DNA of 64,000 bases. It comes from Lacinutrix sp. C3R15. GTDB lineage: Bacteria; Bacteroidota; Bacteroidia; Flavobacteriales; Flavobacteriaceae. The notes beneath the pieces are model-generated. The model searched no databases. It was given only the letters and a program-made list of their open reading frames with translations, and was not told the origin of the DNA. The translations under genes and the position numbers were made by a program. The stretch is from the NCBI RefSeq assembly GCF_018860825.1, contig NZ_JAHKPZ010000030.1, positions 62,289 to 126,288 of the forward strand, in the 5' to 3' direction. Positions 7,991 through 17,708 of the stretch are shown piece by piece (position 1 is the first letter of the stretch; the number at the start of each line of letters is the position of its first letter).

Positions 7991-9361
7991 ATGGAAGAAA
8001 CACAAAAACAAAACACAAACAGATTTGGTAATTGGATAAAAACCTCTATTACCGCTAGAATGCTCATGATTGGTTTTTTAAGCATCGTATTACTTATTCC
8101 GCTATCATTTATAGAAAGTTTAATTACAGAACGTTCCTTTAGGCAACAAGACGTTGTAAATGAGATAAATCAAAAATGGGGAAATCACGTTTTAGTTTAT
8201 GGCCCAATTTTAAAACTTCCGTATAAAACCTACAGCGAAACAAAAACCTACAACGAAAAAACAAAAACCTACTTTAAAGAAACCCAAACACATATTAATT
8301 ATGCCTATATTTTTCCCGAAAAACTTAACGCAAAAACAACAGTAGAGTCTAAAACACTAAACAGAGGAAACTTTGAATCTGCAGTATTTTCAACAAATAT
8401 GGATTTCACAGGAAATTATATCCCTACAGATCTTACTGCAAAAGGAATAAAAAAAGAAGACATCCTTTTTAATAAAGCAAGCATCATCATTAAAACCTCT
8501 AACCTAAAAGGAATTAAAAGTGAAATACTTTTAAAACTAAACAACAATACCTATTCCTTTCAAACCAATTTTAATGATTCCAACAAAAATAACCATCTCG
8601 ATGTTTTAGAATCTGGCTTTATAAAAGAAGAAGATATTACCAAAACCCAAAACACCAATTTTAGTATCTCCATGTCCTTTAATGGTAGTAAGCAAATAGA
8701 AATCATCCCGATTGGTAAAACTACAACCATGCACATGACTTCTAATTGGGCAGACCCTAGTTTTATTGGCAACTATTTACCTAATGACGAAACCAAAACC
8801 ATTACCAAAGACGGTTTTAAAGCAGATTGGAAAATATTACACATTAACAGAGCATTCTCACAACAACACCTTAACAAAATACCAAACCTCAATGCTTTCG
8901 CCTTCGGAACCAAATTTATGGTCATGGTAGACGAGTACCAAAAATCACAGCGTTCTGCTAAATACGGCTTTCTAGTCATAGGCTTAACCTTTCTTATTTT
9001 CTTCCTCATACAAACCATGAGTAAAATAAACATTCACCCATTTCAATATTTAATGATTGGTATTGCACTCACCATGTTTTATACCTTACTCGTTTCCATT
9101 TCAGAACACAGCAACTTTTTAAAAGCTTATCTCATTGCAGGAATTTCGGTAATTGCCCTAATCACACTCTATGCTAAATCCATTCTAAAAACATTAAAAT
9201 TCCCACTATTTATAGGTGTGTCATTAACCGCATTATACACCTTTATTTATGTAATTATTCAACTAGAAAACTATGCACTATTGGTTGGTAGCATTGGTTT
9301 ATTCTTCATACTAGCAACAGTCATGTTTGTATCTAGAAAAATAGATTGGACCAACGGATAA
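7991..9361 (+). CDS. creD: Inner-membrane protein CreD
   Basis: This encodes 456 residues with the CreD layout: one N-terminal transmembrane helix (about 22-46, MLMIGFLSIVLLIPLSFIESLI), a large periplasmic region with the RSFRQQDVVNEINQKWG signature, then about five helices packed into 325-450. CreD proteins are envelope-integrity factors tied to the CreBC regulon in enterobacteria. In flavobacteria the neighbour is a small winged-helix regulator instead, as here. No CreBC-like two-component genes are seen. Control by the upstream palindrome is inferred. Confidence 0.9.
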   Translation: MEETQKQNTNRFGNWIKTSITARMLMIGFLSIVLLIPLSFIESLITERSFRQQDVVNEINQKWGNHVLVYGPILKLPYKTYSETKTYNEKTKTYFKETQTHINYAYIFPEKLNAKTTVESKTLNRGNFESAVFSTNMDFTGNYIPTDLTAKGIKKEDILFNKASIIIKTSNLKGIKSEILLKLNNNTYSFQTNFNDSNKNNHLDVLESGFIKEEDITKTQNTNFSISMSFNGSKQIEIIPIGKTTTMHMTSNWADPSFIGNYLPNDETKTITKDGFKADWKILHINRAFSQQHLNKIPNLNAFAFGTKFMVMVDEYQKSQRSAKYGFLVIGLTFLIFFLIQTMSKINIHPFQYLMIGIALTMFYTLLVSISEHSNFLKAYLIAGISVIALITLYAKSILKTLKFPLFIGVSLTALYTFIYVIIQLENYALLVGSIGLFFILATVMFVSRKIDWTNG

Positions 9362-9379
9362 TAAAATAATAATAATTTT

Positions 9380-9512
9380 GGCGTTACCCGCTTTCGCGAA
9401 AAGCTTCAGAGGGTCGGGCTCTCACTACTCGCTTTTTTGTATGGCAACTTTAGCGTAATCCATGATCTTGTATCACAAAAAGAGCTCAAACAAACCGTTT
9501 CATCCCTAACGC
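9380..9512 (+). repeat. Dispersed flavobacterial repeat, copy A
   Basis: The block begins ggcgttaccc, contains gggtcgggct and gagctcaaac, and ends catccctaacgc. Related blocks occur at 30663-30738 (same strand) and, inverted, at 21040-21148 and 35768-35850. The termini (GGCGTTACC...TAACGC) are partly complementary, so the transcript can fold back. All copies lie between genes. Confidence 0.65.
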
Positions 9513-9591
9513 AAATAGTAACAAACTAGAAGCTGCAGAACAAGAAAAACCACCTCCTATTCCATTTTCAAAAGAAAAACGGAATCCAATC

Positions 9592-9775
9592 CTTCCTTAA
9601 AAAAAGGAAGAGAATTAAAATTAGAAGTCTTATTTAAAATAGAAGAAAAACAAATACCAATGTTGTTCTAAAACAAAGAATTAAATAATAGAAATAAATC
9701 AAGAACAAAGTAACATCATAAACACCTTCCTTTTTTCAAGGGAAGGTGAATTTGATTTCTAAAAAGAAATCAAAG
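9592..9775. repeat. Cluster of small perfect hairpins
   Basis: Within the 458-base gap between creD and the DUF2809 gene, three perfect inverted repeats occur: CTTCCTT/AAGGAAG (9592-9610), CACCTTCC/GGAAGGTG (9723-9748) and TTTGATTTCT/AGAAATCAAA (9751-9774). The last two are nearly adjacent. No ORF is supported in the gap, which otherwise holds repeat copy A. Confidence 0.55.
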
Positions 9776-9819
9776 ACGGAAAAACTCAAAAATTAAAAAC
9801 TAACACATAGTGATGTAAA

Positions 9820-10227
9820 ATGAAACTACAATTAAACAAAAACTACCTAATCGCTTCCATAATCTTTTTTATAATAGAAGCTTTAATTGCAATCTTTTTA
9901 AAAGAAGGCTTTATTCGCCATACTTTTGGAGATTATTTAGTCGTCATGCTTCTCTATTGTATATTTAAAAGTTTCCTTAAAACCAAGCCCTTTTACCTTG
10001 CAACAGTAGTTTTAATAATAGCATTTAGCATTGAGTTTTTACAACTAACAAGCTTTTTAACTATTTTAAAACTTCAAAATAACACTATAGCCAAACTAAT
10101 TTTAGGAAGCACCTTTAGCGCATCAGACTTAATAGCCTATACACTTGGTGTAATTTCTATTCTTATTTATGAAAAGGCTGCTAATTTTAAAACATCATTT
10201 AAAAATATGTATACAAATCATTTTTAA
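9820..10227 (+). CDS. DUF2809 family membrane protein
   Basis: This encodes 135 residues with four hydrophobic helices. The hallmarks of DUF2809 are present: FIRHTFGDYLVVMLLYC in the second helix region, FSIEFLQ in the middle, and LGSTFSASDLIAYTLG near the C-terminus. Members are small integral membrane proteins of unknown function. It stands alone, with 176 bases of AT-rich sequence before the next gene. Family is clear, role unknown. Confidence 0.8.
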   Translation: MKLQLNKNYLIASIIFFIIEALIAIFLKEGFIRHTFGDYLVVMLLYCIFKSFLKTKPFYLATVVLIIAFSIEFLQLTSFLTILKLQNNTIAKLILGSTFSASDLIAYTLGVISILIYEKAANFKTSFKNMYTNHF

Positions 10228-10403
10228 AACCTATTGCATCATCAAACACAACTCTCCTTTTTATTAAATATATATTATAACTAGTTTTTACGTATATTTA
10301 CATTGTATTGATTAATAGCAAATTATACCTCTATCTACTCGTAGACAAATTATTATGTTAGAATAAATTAAATAACAAATATTTAATTTAATCTATAATT
10401 TCT

Positions 10404-12347
10404 ATGACCAATACCCTAACAAAAAAGAGACAACTAGCTTGTATCATGTTTACTGATATTGTTGGCTATACTTCATTAATGAGTAAAGATGAAGGCATAG
10501 CACTTAAAACACTTGATGAAAACAGAATAATTCATCGTTCAATAATTAAAAAATATGATGGCGAGTGGATTAAAGAGTTAGGAGATGGTATACTAGCTAT
10601 CTTTTCTACTGCTACAGATGCCGTTTCTGCTGCTTCAGAAATACATATTGCCACAAAAAACAATCCAAACCTTAACATAAGAATTGGGTTACACCTAAGC
10701 GAAATTATTTATGAAAATGGCGATATTTTTGGAGATGGTGTTAATATAGCTTCCCGAGTAGAACCTACTGCTCCTTCTGGTGGCACACATATTACACATG
10801 CTGTACAAAGTAACCTCTACAACAAAAAAGGTATTGAAACCAAGTTTATTGGTGCGTTTAAATTAAAAAACGTCAAAGAAGACATAAAAATTTACCAAGT
10901 AGTAGTAACCGATGCTTTTGAAAGTAGCATCAATATACAAGCAGATGGTTTCTTTACAAATACCAACGACATATTAAAAAAAAGCATTGCTGTAATGCCT
11001 TTTACCAATATGACAAATGATCCTGATCAAGAATACTTTTGCGAAGGGATAGCAGAAGATATTTTAATTGTACTTTCTAACATAAAAGACTTAAAAATTA
11101 CGGGAAGAAGTTCTTCTTTTAGATTTAAAAACAGTGAATTATCACAAAAAGAAATAAGTAAAATACTAAACGTTAACCATATTCTAGAAGGTAGCGTTAG
11201 AAGAAGCGGAAACAGACTCAGAATAAATGCTCACTTAATAAATGTACAGGAAAACAGTCAAATTTGGGCAGAACGCTATGATAGAGAATTAACCGATATT
11301 TTTGAAATACAAGATGATATCGCTAATAAAATTTCAAAAAATCTTAAAGTTACCTTATTAGAAAACACCAATAAAGTAAACCCTGTAAATATGGAAGCGT
11401 ATGAAATGCTTTTAAAAGGCAGGTATTACGAAGAAAAATTTATTCAAGGTTTTGATAAAGCCCTTACCTGTTACTCCAGAGCCATAGAGCTAGAACCCAA
11501 TTATGCAGAAGCCTATGCTGCTTTGGCAAATATTCATTTTCTATTTACTATGTATCTTATTCACTCTCCAAGAAATGGATTTAGTAAAGCGCAATATTAT
11601 GCAGATAAAGCATTATCTATAAATAATGAAATTGCAGCAGCCCATTTTTTAATTGGTCAGATTAATTTTTGGTACCATTGGGATTTCCAGAAAGCAAAAG
11701 ACCATTACATAAAAGCTTCACAAGCAAGTGTACCTTTTTATTTTACAGGTGTTGCTATAGACCCATGGTATCATGCCTTTGCTAAAGGAGATTTTGAAGC
11801 TGCTGTAAATGCAACGTTAACCATCATGGAAACCAACCCGCTTTCTTATTTCTATCAATTTTTATTAGGCTGCTTTTATACTTGGGGAAAACAAGCACAT
11901 AAAGCTAGAAAAGTACTAGACAACTTGCTTTTAGCTATTCCTAACCACTCCGATGCCCAACGTTTATTAGCCTATAATAGCTTACTGGAAAACGATAGCA
12001 AAAGAGCTGTAACCGAAGCCAGAAAAGCTGCAGATTTAGCACACGGACTAGGGTGGTCGCAAATAACCTTAAGTATTGCATTAGCACAAAATGGAGACCA
12101 TGAAGAATCAATAGCCATTTTAAACAATTTGCAATCTAACCAAGAACAAGTAAATATTTCTCCTCTAGGCATAGGACTTATTTACGCGTATTTAAACGAT
12201 TTTGACAATGCCTTTTTATACCTCAACAAAGCAATTACATATAAAGACAGCTGGATAATTGCTTTAAAGTATGGTCCTGAATTTAATCCGCTACGTAGCG
12301 ACGCAAGATTCGCTACCCTTTTAGAGCAAATTAATTATCCTAAATAG
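10404..12347 (+). CDS. Class III nucleotide cyclase-TolB-like-TPR protein
   Basis: This encodes 647 residues in three parts. Residues 10-170 are a class III adenylate/guanylate cyclase catalytic domain: metal-binding Asp18 (FTDIVGYT) and Asp61 (LGDGILAIF), and the VNIASRVEP motif supplying the transition-state Asn/Arg. Residues about 195-310 form a TolB-N-like domain (SIAVMPFTNMT, EGIAEDIL). From about 330 to the end are TPR-like helical repeats. No transmembrane segment is seen, so it is probably cytosolic. It may make cAMP; substrate choice cannot be settled by eye. The catalase-like gene follows 41 bases downstream. Confidence 0.88.
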   Translation: MTNTLTKKRQLACIMFTDIVGYTSLMSKDEGIALKTLDENRIIHRSIIKKYDGEWIKELGDGILAIFSTATDAVSAASEIHIATKNNPNLNIRIGLHLSEIIYENGDIFGDGVNIASRVEPTAPSGGTHITHAVQSNLYNKKGIETKFIGAFKLKNVKEDIKIYQVVVTDAFESSINIQADGFFTNTNDILKKSIAVMPFTNMTNDPDQEYFCEGIAEDILIVLSNIKDLKITGRSSSFRFKNSELSQKEISKILNVNHILEGSVRRSGNRLRINAHLINVQENSQIWAERYDRELTDIFEIQDDIANKISKNLKVTLLENTNKVNPVNMEAYEMLLKGRYYEEKFIQGFDKALTCYSRAIELEPNYAEAYAALANIHFLFTMYLIHSPRNGFSKAQYYADKALSINNEIAAAHFLIGQINFWYHWDFQKAKDHYIKASQASVPFYFTGVAIDPWYHAFAKGDFEAAVNATLTIMETNPLSYFYQFLLGCFYTWGKQAHKARKVLDNLLLAIPNHSDAQRLLAYNSLLENDSKRAVTEARKAADLAHGLGWSQITLSIALAQNGDHEESIAILNNLQSNQEQVNISPLGIGLIYAYLNDFDNAFLYLNKAITYKDSWIIALKYGPEFNPLRSDARFATLLEQINYPK

Positions 12348-12388
12348 ACCTATTGTAGATATAACAAGAATTATCAAGACATTGTATT

Positions 12389-13954
12389 ATGACAAAGCTA
12401 CCAACCAACCATTTAAAACTAGGACAGGAATATATTGCTGCAGATGAAGACGCTATCATTAAAGAAATGATAAATGAAATGCAAGCACAAATGAACAGAT
12501 TGTATGCCAATAAAAAAATGCTACGCCAAATACACACCAAAATGCATGGCTGTGTTAAAGCTAAATTTATTATTGAACCAAACTTAGATACCAAGTATAA
12601 AGTTGGTGTTTTTAAAGAACCTAAAACCTTCGCTAGTTGGGTGCGTTTTTCTAATTCGCAATCACAACCTAAACCAGATAAGAAAAAAGATATTCGTGGT
12701 ATAGCTATTAAACTAATGGGTGTTGCTGGTGAAAAAATACTTAATGATAAAAGACACGAAACAACGCATGATTTTTTATTAATGAGTAGCGAAACCTTTT
12801 TTTCAAAAAACATTAAAGAATTTAGAGGTACATTAAAAGCATCTACTGCCAAAAGCAAATTAAAACTCGCACTATACTTCTTAAATCCAAAACACTGGAG
12901 CATTCTTAAAAGACTCATGAAAACCTTTGTAAAATGTAACAACCCTTTAAGTATTCCGTATTGGAGCACACAGCCATATCGTTTTGGTCTAAAAAAGGAA
13001 ACTGTTAAGTATTTTTTAAAACCATCTGCAGATAATATCTATATAAATGAAAATATAAAAGAGCCTGATTATTTAAAAATTAATATGGCACAAACTCTAA
13101 ACAATCATGCAGCTAAATTTGATTTCTATGTGCAATTTCAAACAGATGCTACTAGCATGCCTATTGAAGACCCAACAGTACCATGGACTTCAGAATTTGT
13201 AAAACTAGCCACCTTAGAAATTGTACCTCAACAGTTTGACACCAACAAACAAATAAAATTTGGTGAAAACCTTTCTTTTAATAGCTGGCATGCACTACCA
13301 GAGCACAGACCTTTAGGTAGTTTTAATCGTGCTAGAAAGCGTGTGTATGAATACATGTCTGCTTATAGACATAGTAAAAACGGCGTTTTAGAAGTAGAAC
13401 CCAAAGAAGATGCTTCTTTTTTTAAAGACACTTACAAACATAAAGAACATACTATTCCTCAAGAAATACCAAAGAAAAAGATATTAAAAAGATCTGCTCA
13501 AGTACTTGTAAACTGCTCTAAACCTGCTGCTTTTACATTTATTTCTAGCAATAACGAATTGCCTAACTGGTTAAAAAAATATGCTACCATTCCTGCTGTT
13601 ATTAATACCGAAGTTATAAAAGGCCCTTACAATCAAATTGGAGCAAAACGAAAAGTTTTTTTTGACCATAAGCAGTCTACTATAGAAGAGCTTATAAAGT
13701 ATAATCCTTATGCTAATTACGCTTATAGAATTACAGAATTTAATAACTCTATAAAACACTTTTCTAAACTAGCCTATGGCCAAATTTGGTTTGATACCAT
13801 TGACGATAAAACTAGAATTACTTGGGATTATTCTTTTACCTATAAAAACATTTTTGCCAGAATAATGTTAAGCATCATACTCTCTCTTGTTTTCAAAAAA
13901 TTTATGCAAGCAAGCTTGATACACGCTAAAGAATATATTGAAAATGGCGATTAA
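12389..13954 (+). CDS. Catalase-like heme protein fused to an SRPBCC-like domain
   Basis: This encodes 521 residues. Residues 10-345 are a catalase-superfamily domain of the SrpA/y4iL-like type: distal His49 in RQIHTKMHG, DIRGIAIKL near 108, and a proximal Tyr region RKRVYEYMSAYRH near 316-328. The usual catalase distal Asn motif is replaced by ETTHDFLLMSS, and the N-terminal arm is short, as in catalase-related lipid-peroxide enzymes. Residues about 365-521 resemble an SRPBCC/START-type lipid-binding fold (AQVLVNCSKPAAFTFIS...). Heme binding is likely. A hydroperoxide substrate, perhaps lipid, is inference. Confidence 0.75.
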   Translation: MTKLPTNHLKLGQEYIAADEDAIIKEMINEMQAQMNRLYANKKMLRQIHTKMHGCVKAKFIIEPNLDTKYKVGVFKEPKTFASWVRFSNSQSQPKPDKKKDIRGIAIKLMGVAGEKILNDKRHETTHDFLLMSSETFFSKNIKEFRGTLKASTAKSKLKLALYFLNPKHWSILKRLMKTFVKCNNPLSIPYWSTQPYRFGLKKETVKYFLKPSADNIYINENIKEPDYLKINMAQTLNNHAAKFDFYVQFQTDATSMPIEDPTVPWTSEFVKLATLEIVPQQFDTNKQIKFGENLSFNSWHALPEHRPLGSFNRARKRVYEYMSAYRHSKNGVLEVEPKEDASFFKDTYKHKEHTIPQEIPKKKILKRSAQVLVNCSKPAAFTFISSNNELPNWLKKYATIPAVINTEVIKGPYNQIGAKRKVFFDHKQSTIEELIKYNPYANYAYRITEFNNSIKHFSKLAYGQIWFDTIDDKTRITWDYSFTYKNIFARIMLSIILSLVFKKFMQASLIHAKEYIENGD

Positions 13955-13985
13955 AAATTAATAATAATAATTAAATCTTTTTCCT

Positions 13986-14876
13986 ATGAACAACTCTAAA
14001 TCAAACACTATTAACCTAACAAATATCTTATCTTTAAAATCTTTACTTTGGAAAATATTTGGAGTAGTTTTTGCTGTTATTGCTATTAAAGGCTTTATGA
14101 TTCCTAATCATTTTCTAGATGGAGGTTTGCTAGGAATCTCTATCTTGATTCATGAGTTTTATCATATTAATGTTGGTATACCTTTAATTCTTTTAAATAT
14201 ACCTTTTGTAATATTAAGCTATAAAAAAATAGGCAAAAATTTTGCAATACATTCATTATTATCTCTTTTCTTTCTGGGTATATTTCTAAGTGTTCTACCT
14301 GTTCCTGCAGTAACACATGACCATTTTTTAACCGCAGCCTTTGGAGGTGTTTTTGTTGGTCTTGGCATAGGTTTTGTAATTCGTGGTGGAGGTGTAATTG
14401 ATGGTCTTGAAGTGTTGGCAGATTTTACACATAAAGAGTTTGGTTTAAGCACTTCAGAAATAATAATAGCCATTAACACTGTAGTGTTTTTAGTCATTGC
14501 CCTTTACTTAGGAATTGAAAAAGCAATGTACTCAATACTTACTTTTTTCACTGCTGTTAAAGTTTCGGATTATGTAGTAGATGGGTTTGAAAAACTAATT
14601 TCTTTAACTATAATTTCTCCTAACCCAGAAATAATAAAAAAACTTATAGTAAACGATTTTAATAAAGCTATAACTGTGTATAAAGGAGAGCGTGGTAATT
14701 TACCTGGCTCTTATGGTATAAAGCACGATTGTGACATTGTAGTTACTGTAGTAACAAGATTAGAAGTGCATAAAATAAAAAAGGCTATTAAACGCATAGA
14801 CCCAAAAGCATTTATGTTTGTTTTAAACATTAAAGAAGTTGGTGGCGGAATTACCAGTAAAAAGAAACACCACTAA
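13986..14876 (+). CDS. YitT family membrane protein
   Basis: This encodes 296 residues. Five hydrophobic helices occupy about 20-200 with the YitT signatures GFMIPNHFLDGGLLGISIL and GGVIDGLEVLADF. A C-terminal DUF2179 domain (about 225-290; YKGERGNLPG, then MFVLNIKEVGGGI) follows. YitT proteins are inner-membrane proteins of unsettled function. It follows the catalase-like gene by 31 bases and converges on the DyP peroxidase gene. Confidence 0.9.
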   Translation: MNNSKSNTINLTNILSLKSLLWKIFGVVFAVIAIKGFMIPNHFLDGGLLGISILIHEFYHINVGIPLILLNIPFVILSYKKIGKNFAIHSLLSLFFLGIFLSVLPVPAVTHDHFLTAAFGGVFVGLGIGFVIRGGGVIDGLEVLADFTHKEFGLSTSEIIIAINTVVFLVIALYLGIEKAMYSILTFFTAVKVSDYVVDGFEKLISLTIISPNPEIIKKLIVNDFNKAITVYKGERGNLPGSYGIKHDCDIVVTVVTRLEVHKIKKAIKRIDPKAFMFVLNIKEVGGGITSKKKHH

Positions 14877-14929
14877 ATAGTATAATATTATAAAGATAAA
14901 AAAAAGAACCTAGTATAAATTTAAGTAAT

Positions 14930-16351
14930 TTACAAACTACAAATATAACGTATGCTTGTAATAGAAGGAAAGAAAAAATAAGCACCTCCTTTTATGGTTA
15001 TAAATCTTTTTAAATTTTTTTCTGTTTTATTAATTGGATCTCCTTGCTGTGTAAATTGTTGCTCCTGGCCTTTCTTAGGGTTTTCAACCACACCAATTAT
15101 AGGATCTGGATCACTATACAATTGTTTTATTTTTGGGTAATTAGACCAAGTGTATTGTAAAAACTCAAACTGCCTACTTATATCTGCACTAAAACAATTA
15201 AAGTATAAACCAACATCTCCTTTAGGTTTGTTATTTGTTGGTGTACCTATAATTTGATCTCCATACAATCTTGCTCTACGTATTAAACGATGACGATTAC
15301 TTAATAACAGTGATTTTTTTGGCGTATCTGTTTCAAAACTATCTCTAGGATTCATTCTGCGTAAATGCGAGCCAAACGGACATTTTAAACCTTTAGGATC
15401 ATCTTTAGCATATAAAAAATCATTTTCATCACTAGTACCACCAGGATCTTTATCTGGAAATTTAGAAAGAGGAGCACCACTTGGCCATCTACCTACCATT
15501 TTAGATGCCAGTTTTGTACTTTCTGCTTCGTTTATTGATCCATCTGCATTGCGTGTTCTATCATTCATAAAATTCCAAAAGCCTTCTACATCTTGTTGCA
15601 TTTGCCTAATAATAAAATAGCTTCCGTTTTTACCTAAATCTTTTTTTCCTGTTTTTAAAGGGCTTGGTGGCAATAAATTCATATTCCCTTGAGGTTTTTC
15701 AATGGTTGGAGAATCTGGATATACCTTATAATTATTTTTATATCCTAAAACAAACTCACCAGGATTAACACTGTTGTGCTCTGGACCTATTCTTCCGCTT
15801 CCCTTAATTATTGGTTGCGCTATACCATCTCTAAAACCAAAATGCTCTTTATTATCTTTTAAAGTAAGTCCGTCTAAATTTCTATATTCTTCTAACCCAT
15901 GAGACTCAAATTCATCTTTAAGCGAGTTATAATACGCTAAACAAGTGGCTTCATCTTTTCCAAAAACCAAAAGCACAAGTTGTACAGGTTCATTTTTTAA
16001 TCCTCCCCAAAGCCAATTTTCTGGTGAACTACTATCAATATCACCTAACAAACTTGTTCTGTGTACCGTTGTCATACCTTCTTTAAAAGGAGGTGAAAAA
16101 GTGTTTATATTTTCTTGTGAAAGCCCTAATGCTGAAAGCCCGTTAGGAGCAAAAGCAATATTAAGACAAGTATCTGGCAATTCATCTTTTGCAACTATAG
16201 AGGCATTTGTAATTTGATTACAAATAGAGTTTATCCACTTTTTAGCAGCCTTAGGATTGTTTACTTTTAGTAAAGTAAATCTAGAATATTTCATATTACC
16301 ATAGGCTCTAAAAATATACCCTTGCACGTCTTTTAATTCTATTGTTTGCAT
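14930..16351 (-). CDS. DyP-type heme peroxidase
   Basis: This encodes 473 residues. The DyP signature GFRDG is at 172-176, with catalytic distal Asp175, and the proximal heme ligand is His329 in CPFGSHLRR. Two ferredoxin-like halves are expected around these sites. No Tat or Sec signal is evident, so the enzyme is probably cytoplasmic or membrane-associated through partners. It is the last gene of a minus-strand operon with patatin and the duplicated-domain protein, 6 bases after the latter. Activity would be peroxide-dependent oxidation; the physiological substrate is unknown. Confidence 0.93.
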   Translation of the reverse strand: MQTIELKDVQGYIFRAYGNMKYSRFTLLKVNNPKAAKKWINSICNQITNASIVAKDELPDTCLNIAFAPNGLSALGLSQENINTFSPPFKEGMTTVHRTSLLGDIDSSSPENWLWGGLKNEPVQLVLLVFGKDEATCLAYYNSLKDEFESHGLEEYRNLDGLTLKDNKEHFGFRDGIAQPIIKGSGRIGPEHNSVNPGEFVLGYKNNYKVYPDSPTIEKPQGNMNLLPPSPLKTGKKDLGKNGSYFIIRQMQQDVEGFWNFMNDRTRNADGSINEAESTKLASKMVGRWPSGAPLSKFPDKDPGGTSDENDFLYAKDDPKGLKCPFGSHLRRMNPRDSFETDTPKKSLLLSNRHRLIRRARLYGDQIIGTPTNNKPKGDVGLYFNCFSADISRQFEFLQYTWSNYPKIKQLYSDPDPIIGVVENPKKGQEQQFTQQGDPINKTEKNLKRFITIKGGAYFFFPSITSIRYICSL

Positions 16352-16357
16352 TTTTTT

Positions 16358-17692
16358 TTAAATTAGTTCGAATAGTTTTTTTGCTTTTTTATTATTCAGG
16401 TTTTTAGAAAACAATACTCTTATTTGGCTGTTATTATTTACATTTTTTATAGATAAACTTGGGTAGGCAGAATACCAAATTTGCGTTGGCAATTCAGAAT
16501 CTCTACTCCATGCTAAAAAATGTTCTTCATCATAAGCGCCACCTGTTAACAAAAAGCGTGTTTTAGGAAACACTTTGGTATTAGAAAAAATACCTGTAAG
16601 TCCCCAGCCGCTTTGATCTATAAAATCTCCTAAGTATTGCTGCCAGCTACCATCAAAATTGCTAAAAAAGAGCACTCTTTTATTATCATCAAACAATACC
16701 CAACGTGCAAAATGTATAGTAGGAATACCCATAAGTTCTCCTTTTACAAACTTTATTGGTATTAAGGTTTTAGCAAAAAGCATCATTGCTTTAAAGGTTA
16801 TTAAACGTACTGTACCTTCTTTCATTTCTACCAACTGCGAAAACTGATTTTGGTAATTAATTACTTTATCTTTTACTAAAACACCAGCTACAGATTGCTC
16901 TTCTTTACTTAAATCTTCACCACTAGTTAGGTCTTCATACTCTTCCAAGATTTTAATTTTATCTGCATTTAAATCACTTCTAGTTTTGGTATAATGTTGG
17001 TCTTTTCTTTCATAAGCAAACTCTACTATTAAAATCCAGACAATAATTAATGGCAATAAAGCAAGCAAAACAATTACTAGTAAAGCAAACTTAAACCAAT
17101 TGGTTTTTGGCATACTGTACTTTGTATTAAGGATGGAAAAAGCCGCATTAGCACGCGTTTCCTTTTTTAATTGTTGATGAATTTGTTGTGCGGTTAAACC
17201 CTTCCAGTTTTCTGTATCTAATTTTTTTCGCAAATACATTCTTAAATCTTGCTCTTCTCTTATTTGTTTTAGGCTTCTACCTGGACTTCCTTTATAAAAA
17301 GCAGAAACTTTTATCATGTGTTTCTTAAAAAAAACAGCTCTTGTTTTTGGAGTACAATCCTTTGGTTCAGGATAACCTATACAACAAGAATATATTTCAT
17401 CAATTAACTGGTGATCCATATCACTACTTAAATCAGTAATATGTGCTAATACCTTACCATCAAAATTAGAAGAAAAGACTAGTTTAGGGTTTCTTTTTGT
17501 TTCGTTAAAAAAAACAGTGTTTTTGTCATCTATAACCAACCACCTTAGGTAGTGTATGTTATTATTTTTTTCAAACAATTCATGTTCTCCTTTTTCTAAC
17601 CTGTACTTCATATTAGAAAGCACTTTATACAATGCTGCCAGTTTTTCTGGTTTAATAGGCGTTACTAGAGTTAATGGATTTTGCTGGCTCAT
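16358..17692 (-). CDS. Uncharacterised membrane protein with a duplicated RW/SNFDG domain
   Basis: This encodes 444 residues. Two copies of one domain flank a transmembrane helix (200-224). The first has IHYLRW at 46-51 and SNFDG at 75-79; the second has IHFARW at 326-331 and SNFDG at 344-348. Between the pairs each copy has an acidic DD turn, and both end with a Phe-rich strand block. I cannot name the family; a relation to the ferredoxin-like fold of DyP peroxidases is possible but unproven. It is sandwiched between patatin (16 bases away) and DyP (6 bases), implying a shared process. Confidence 0.7.
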   Translation of the reverse strand: MSQQNPLTLVTPIKPEKLAALYKVLSNMKYRLEKGEHELFEKNNNIHYLRWLVIDDKNTVFFNETKRNPKLVFSSNFDGKVLAHITDLSSDMDHQLIDEIYSCCIGYPEPKDCTPKTRAVFFKKHMIKVSAFYKGSPGRSLKQIREEQDLRMYLRKKLDTENWKGLTAQQIHQQLKKETRANAAFSILNTKYSMPKTNWFKFALLVIVLLALLPLIIVWILIVEFAYERKDQHYTKTRSDLNADKIKILEEYEDLTSGEDLSKEEQSVAGVLVKDKVINYQNQFSQLVEMKEGTVRLITFKAMMLFAKTLIPIKFVKGELMGIPTIHFARWVLFDDNKRVLFFSNFDGSWQQYLGDFIDQSGWGLTGIFSNTKVFPKTRFLLTGGAYDEEHFLAWSRDSELPTQIWYSAYPSLSIKNVNNNSQIRVLFSKNLNNKKAKKLFELI

Positions 17693-17708
17693 TTTAAAAG
17701 AACATTGG

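Noticed and set aside
9592-9775. CRISPR-like array
   Set aside because: The inverted repeats differ from each other in sequence and there are no equal repeats with unique spacers; no cas gene is near.
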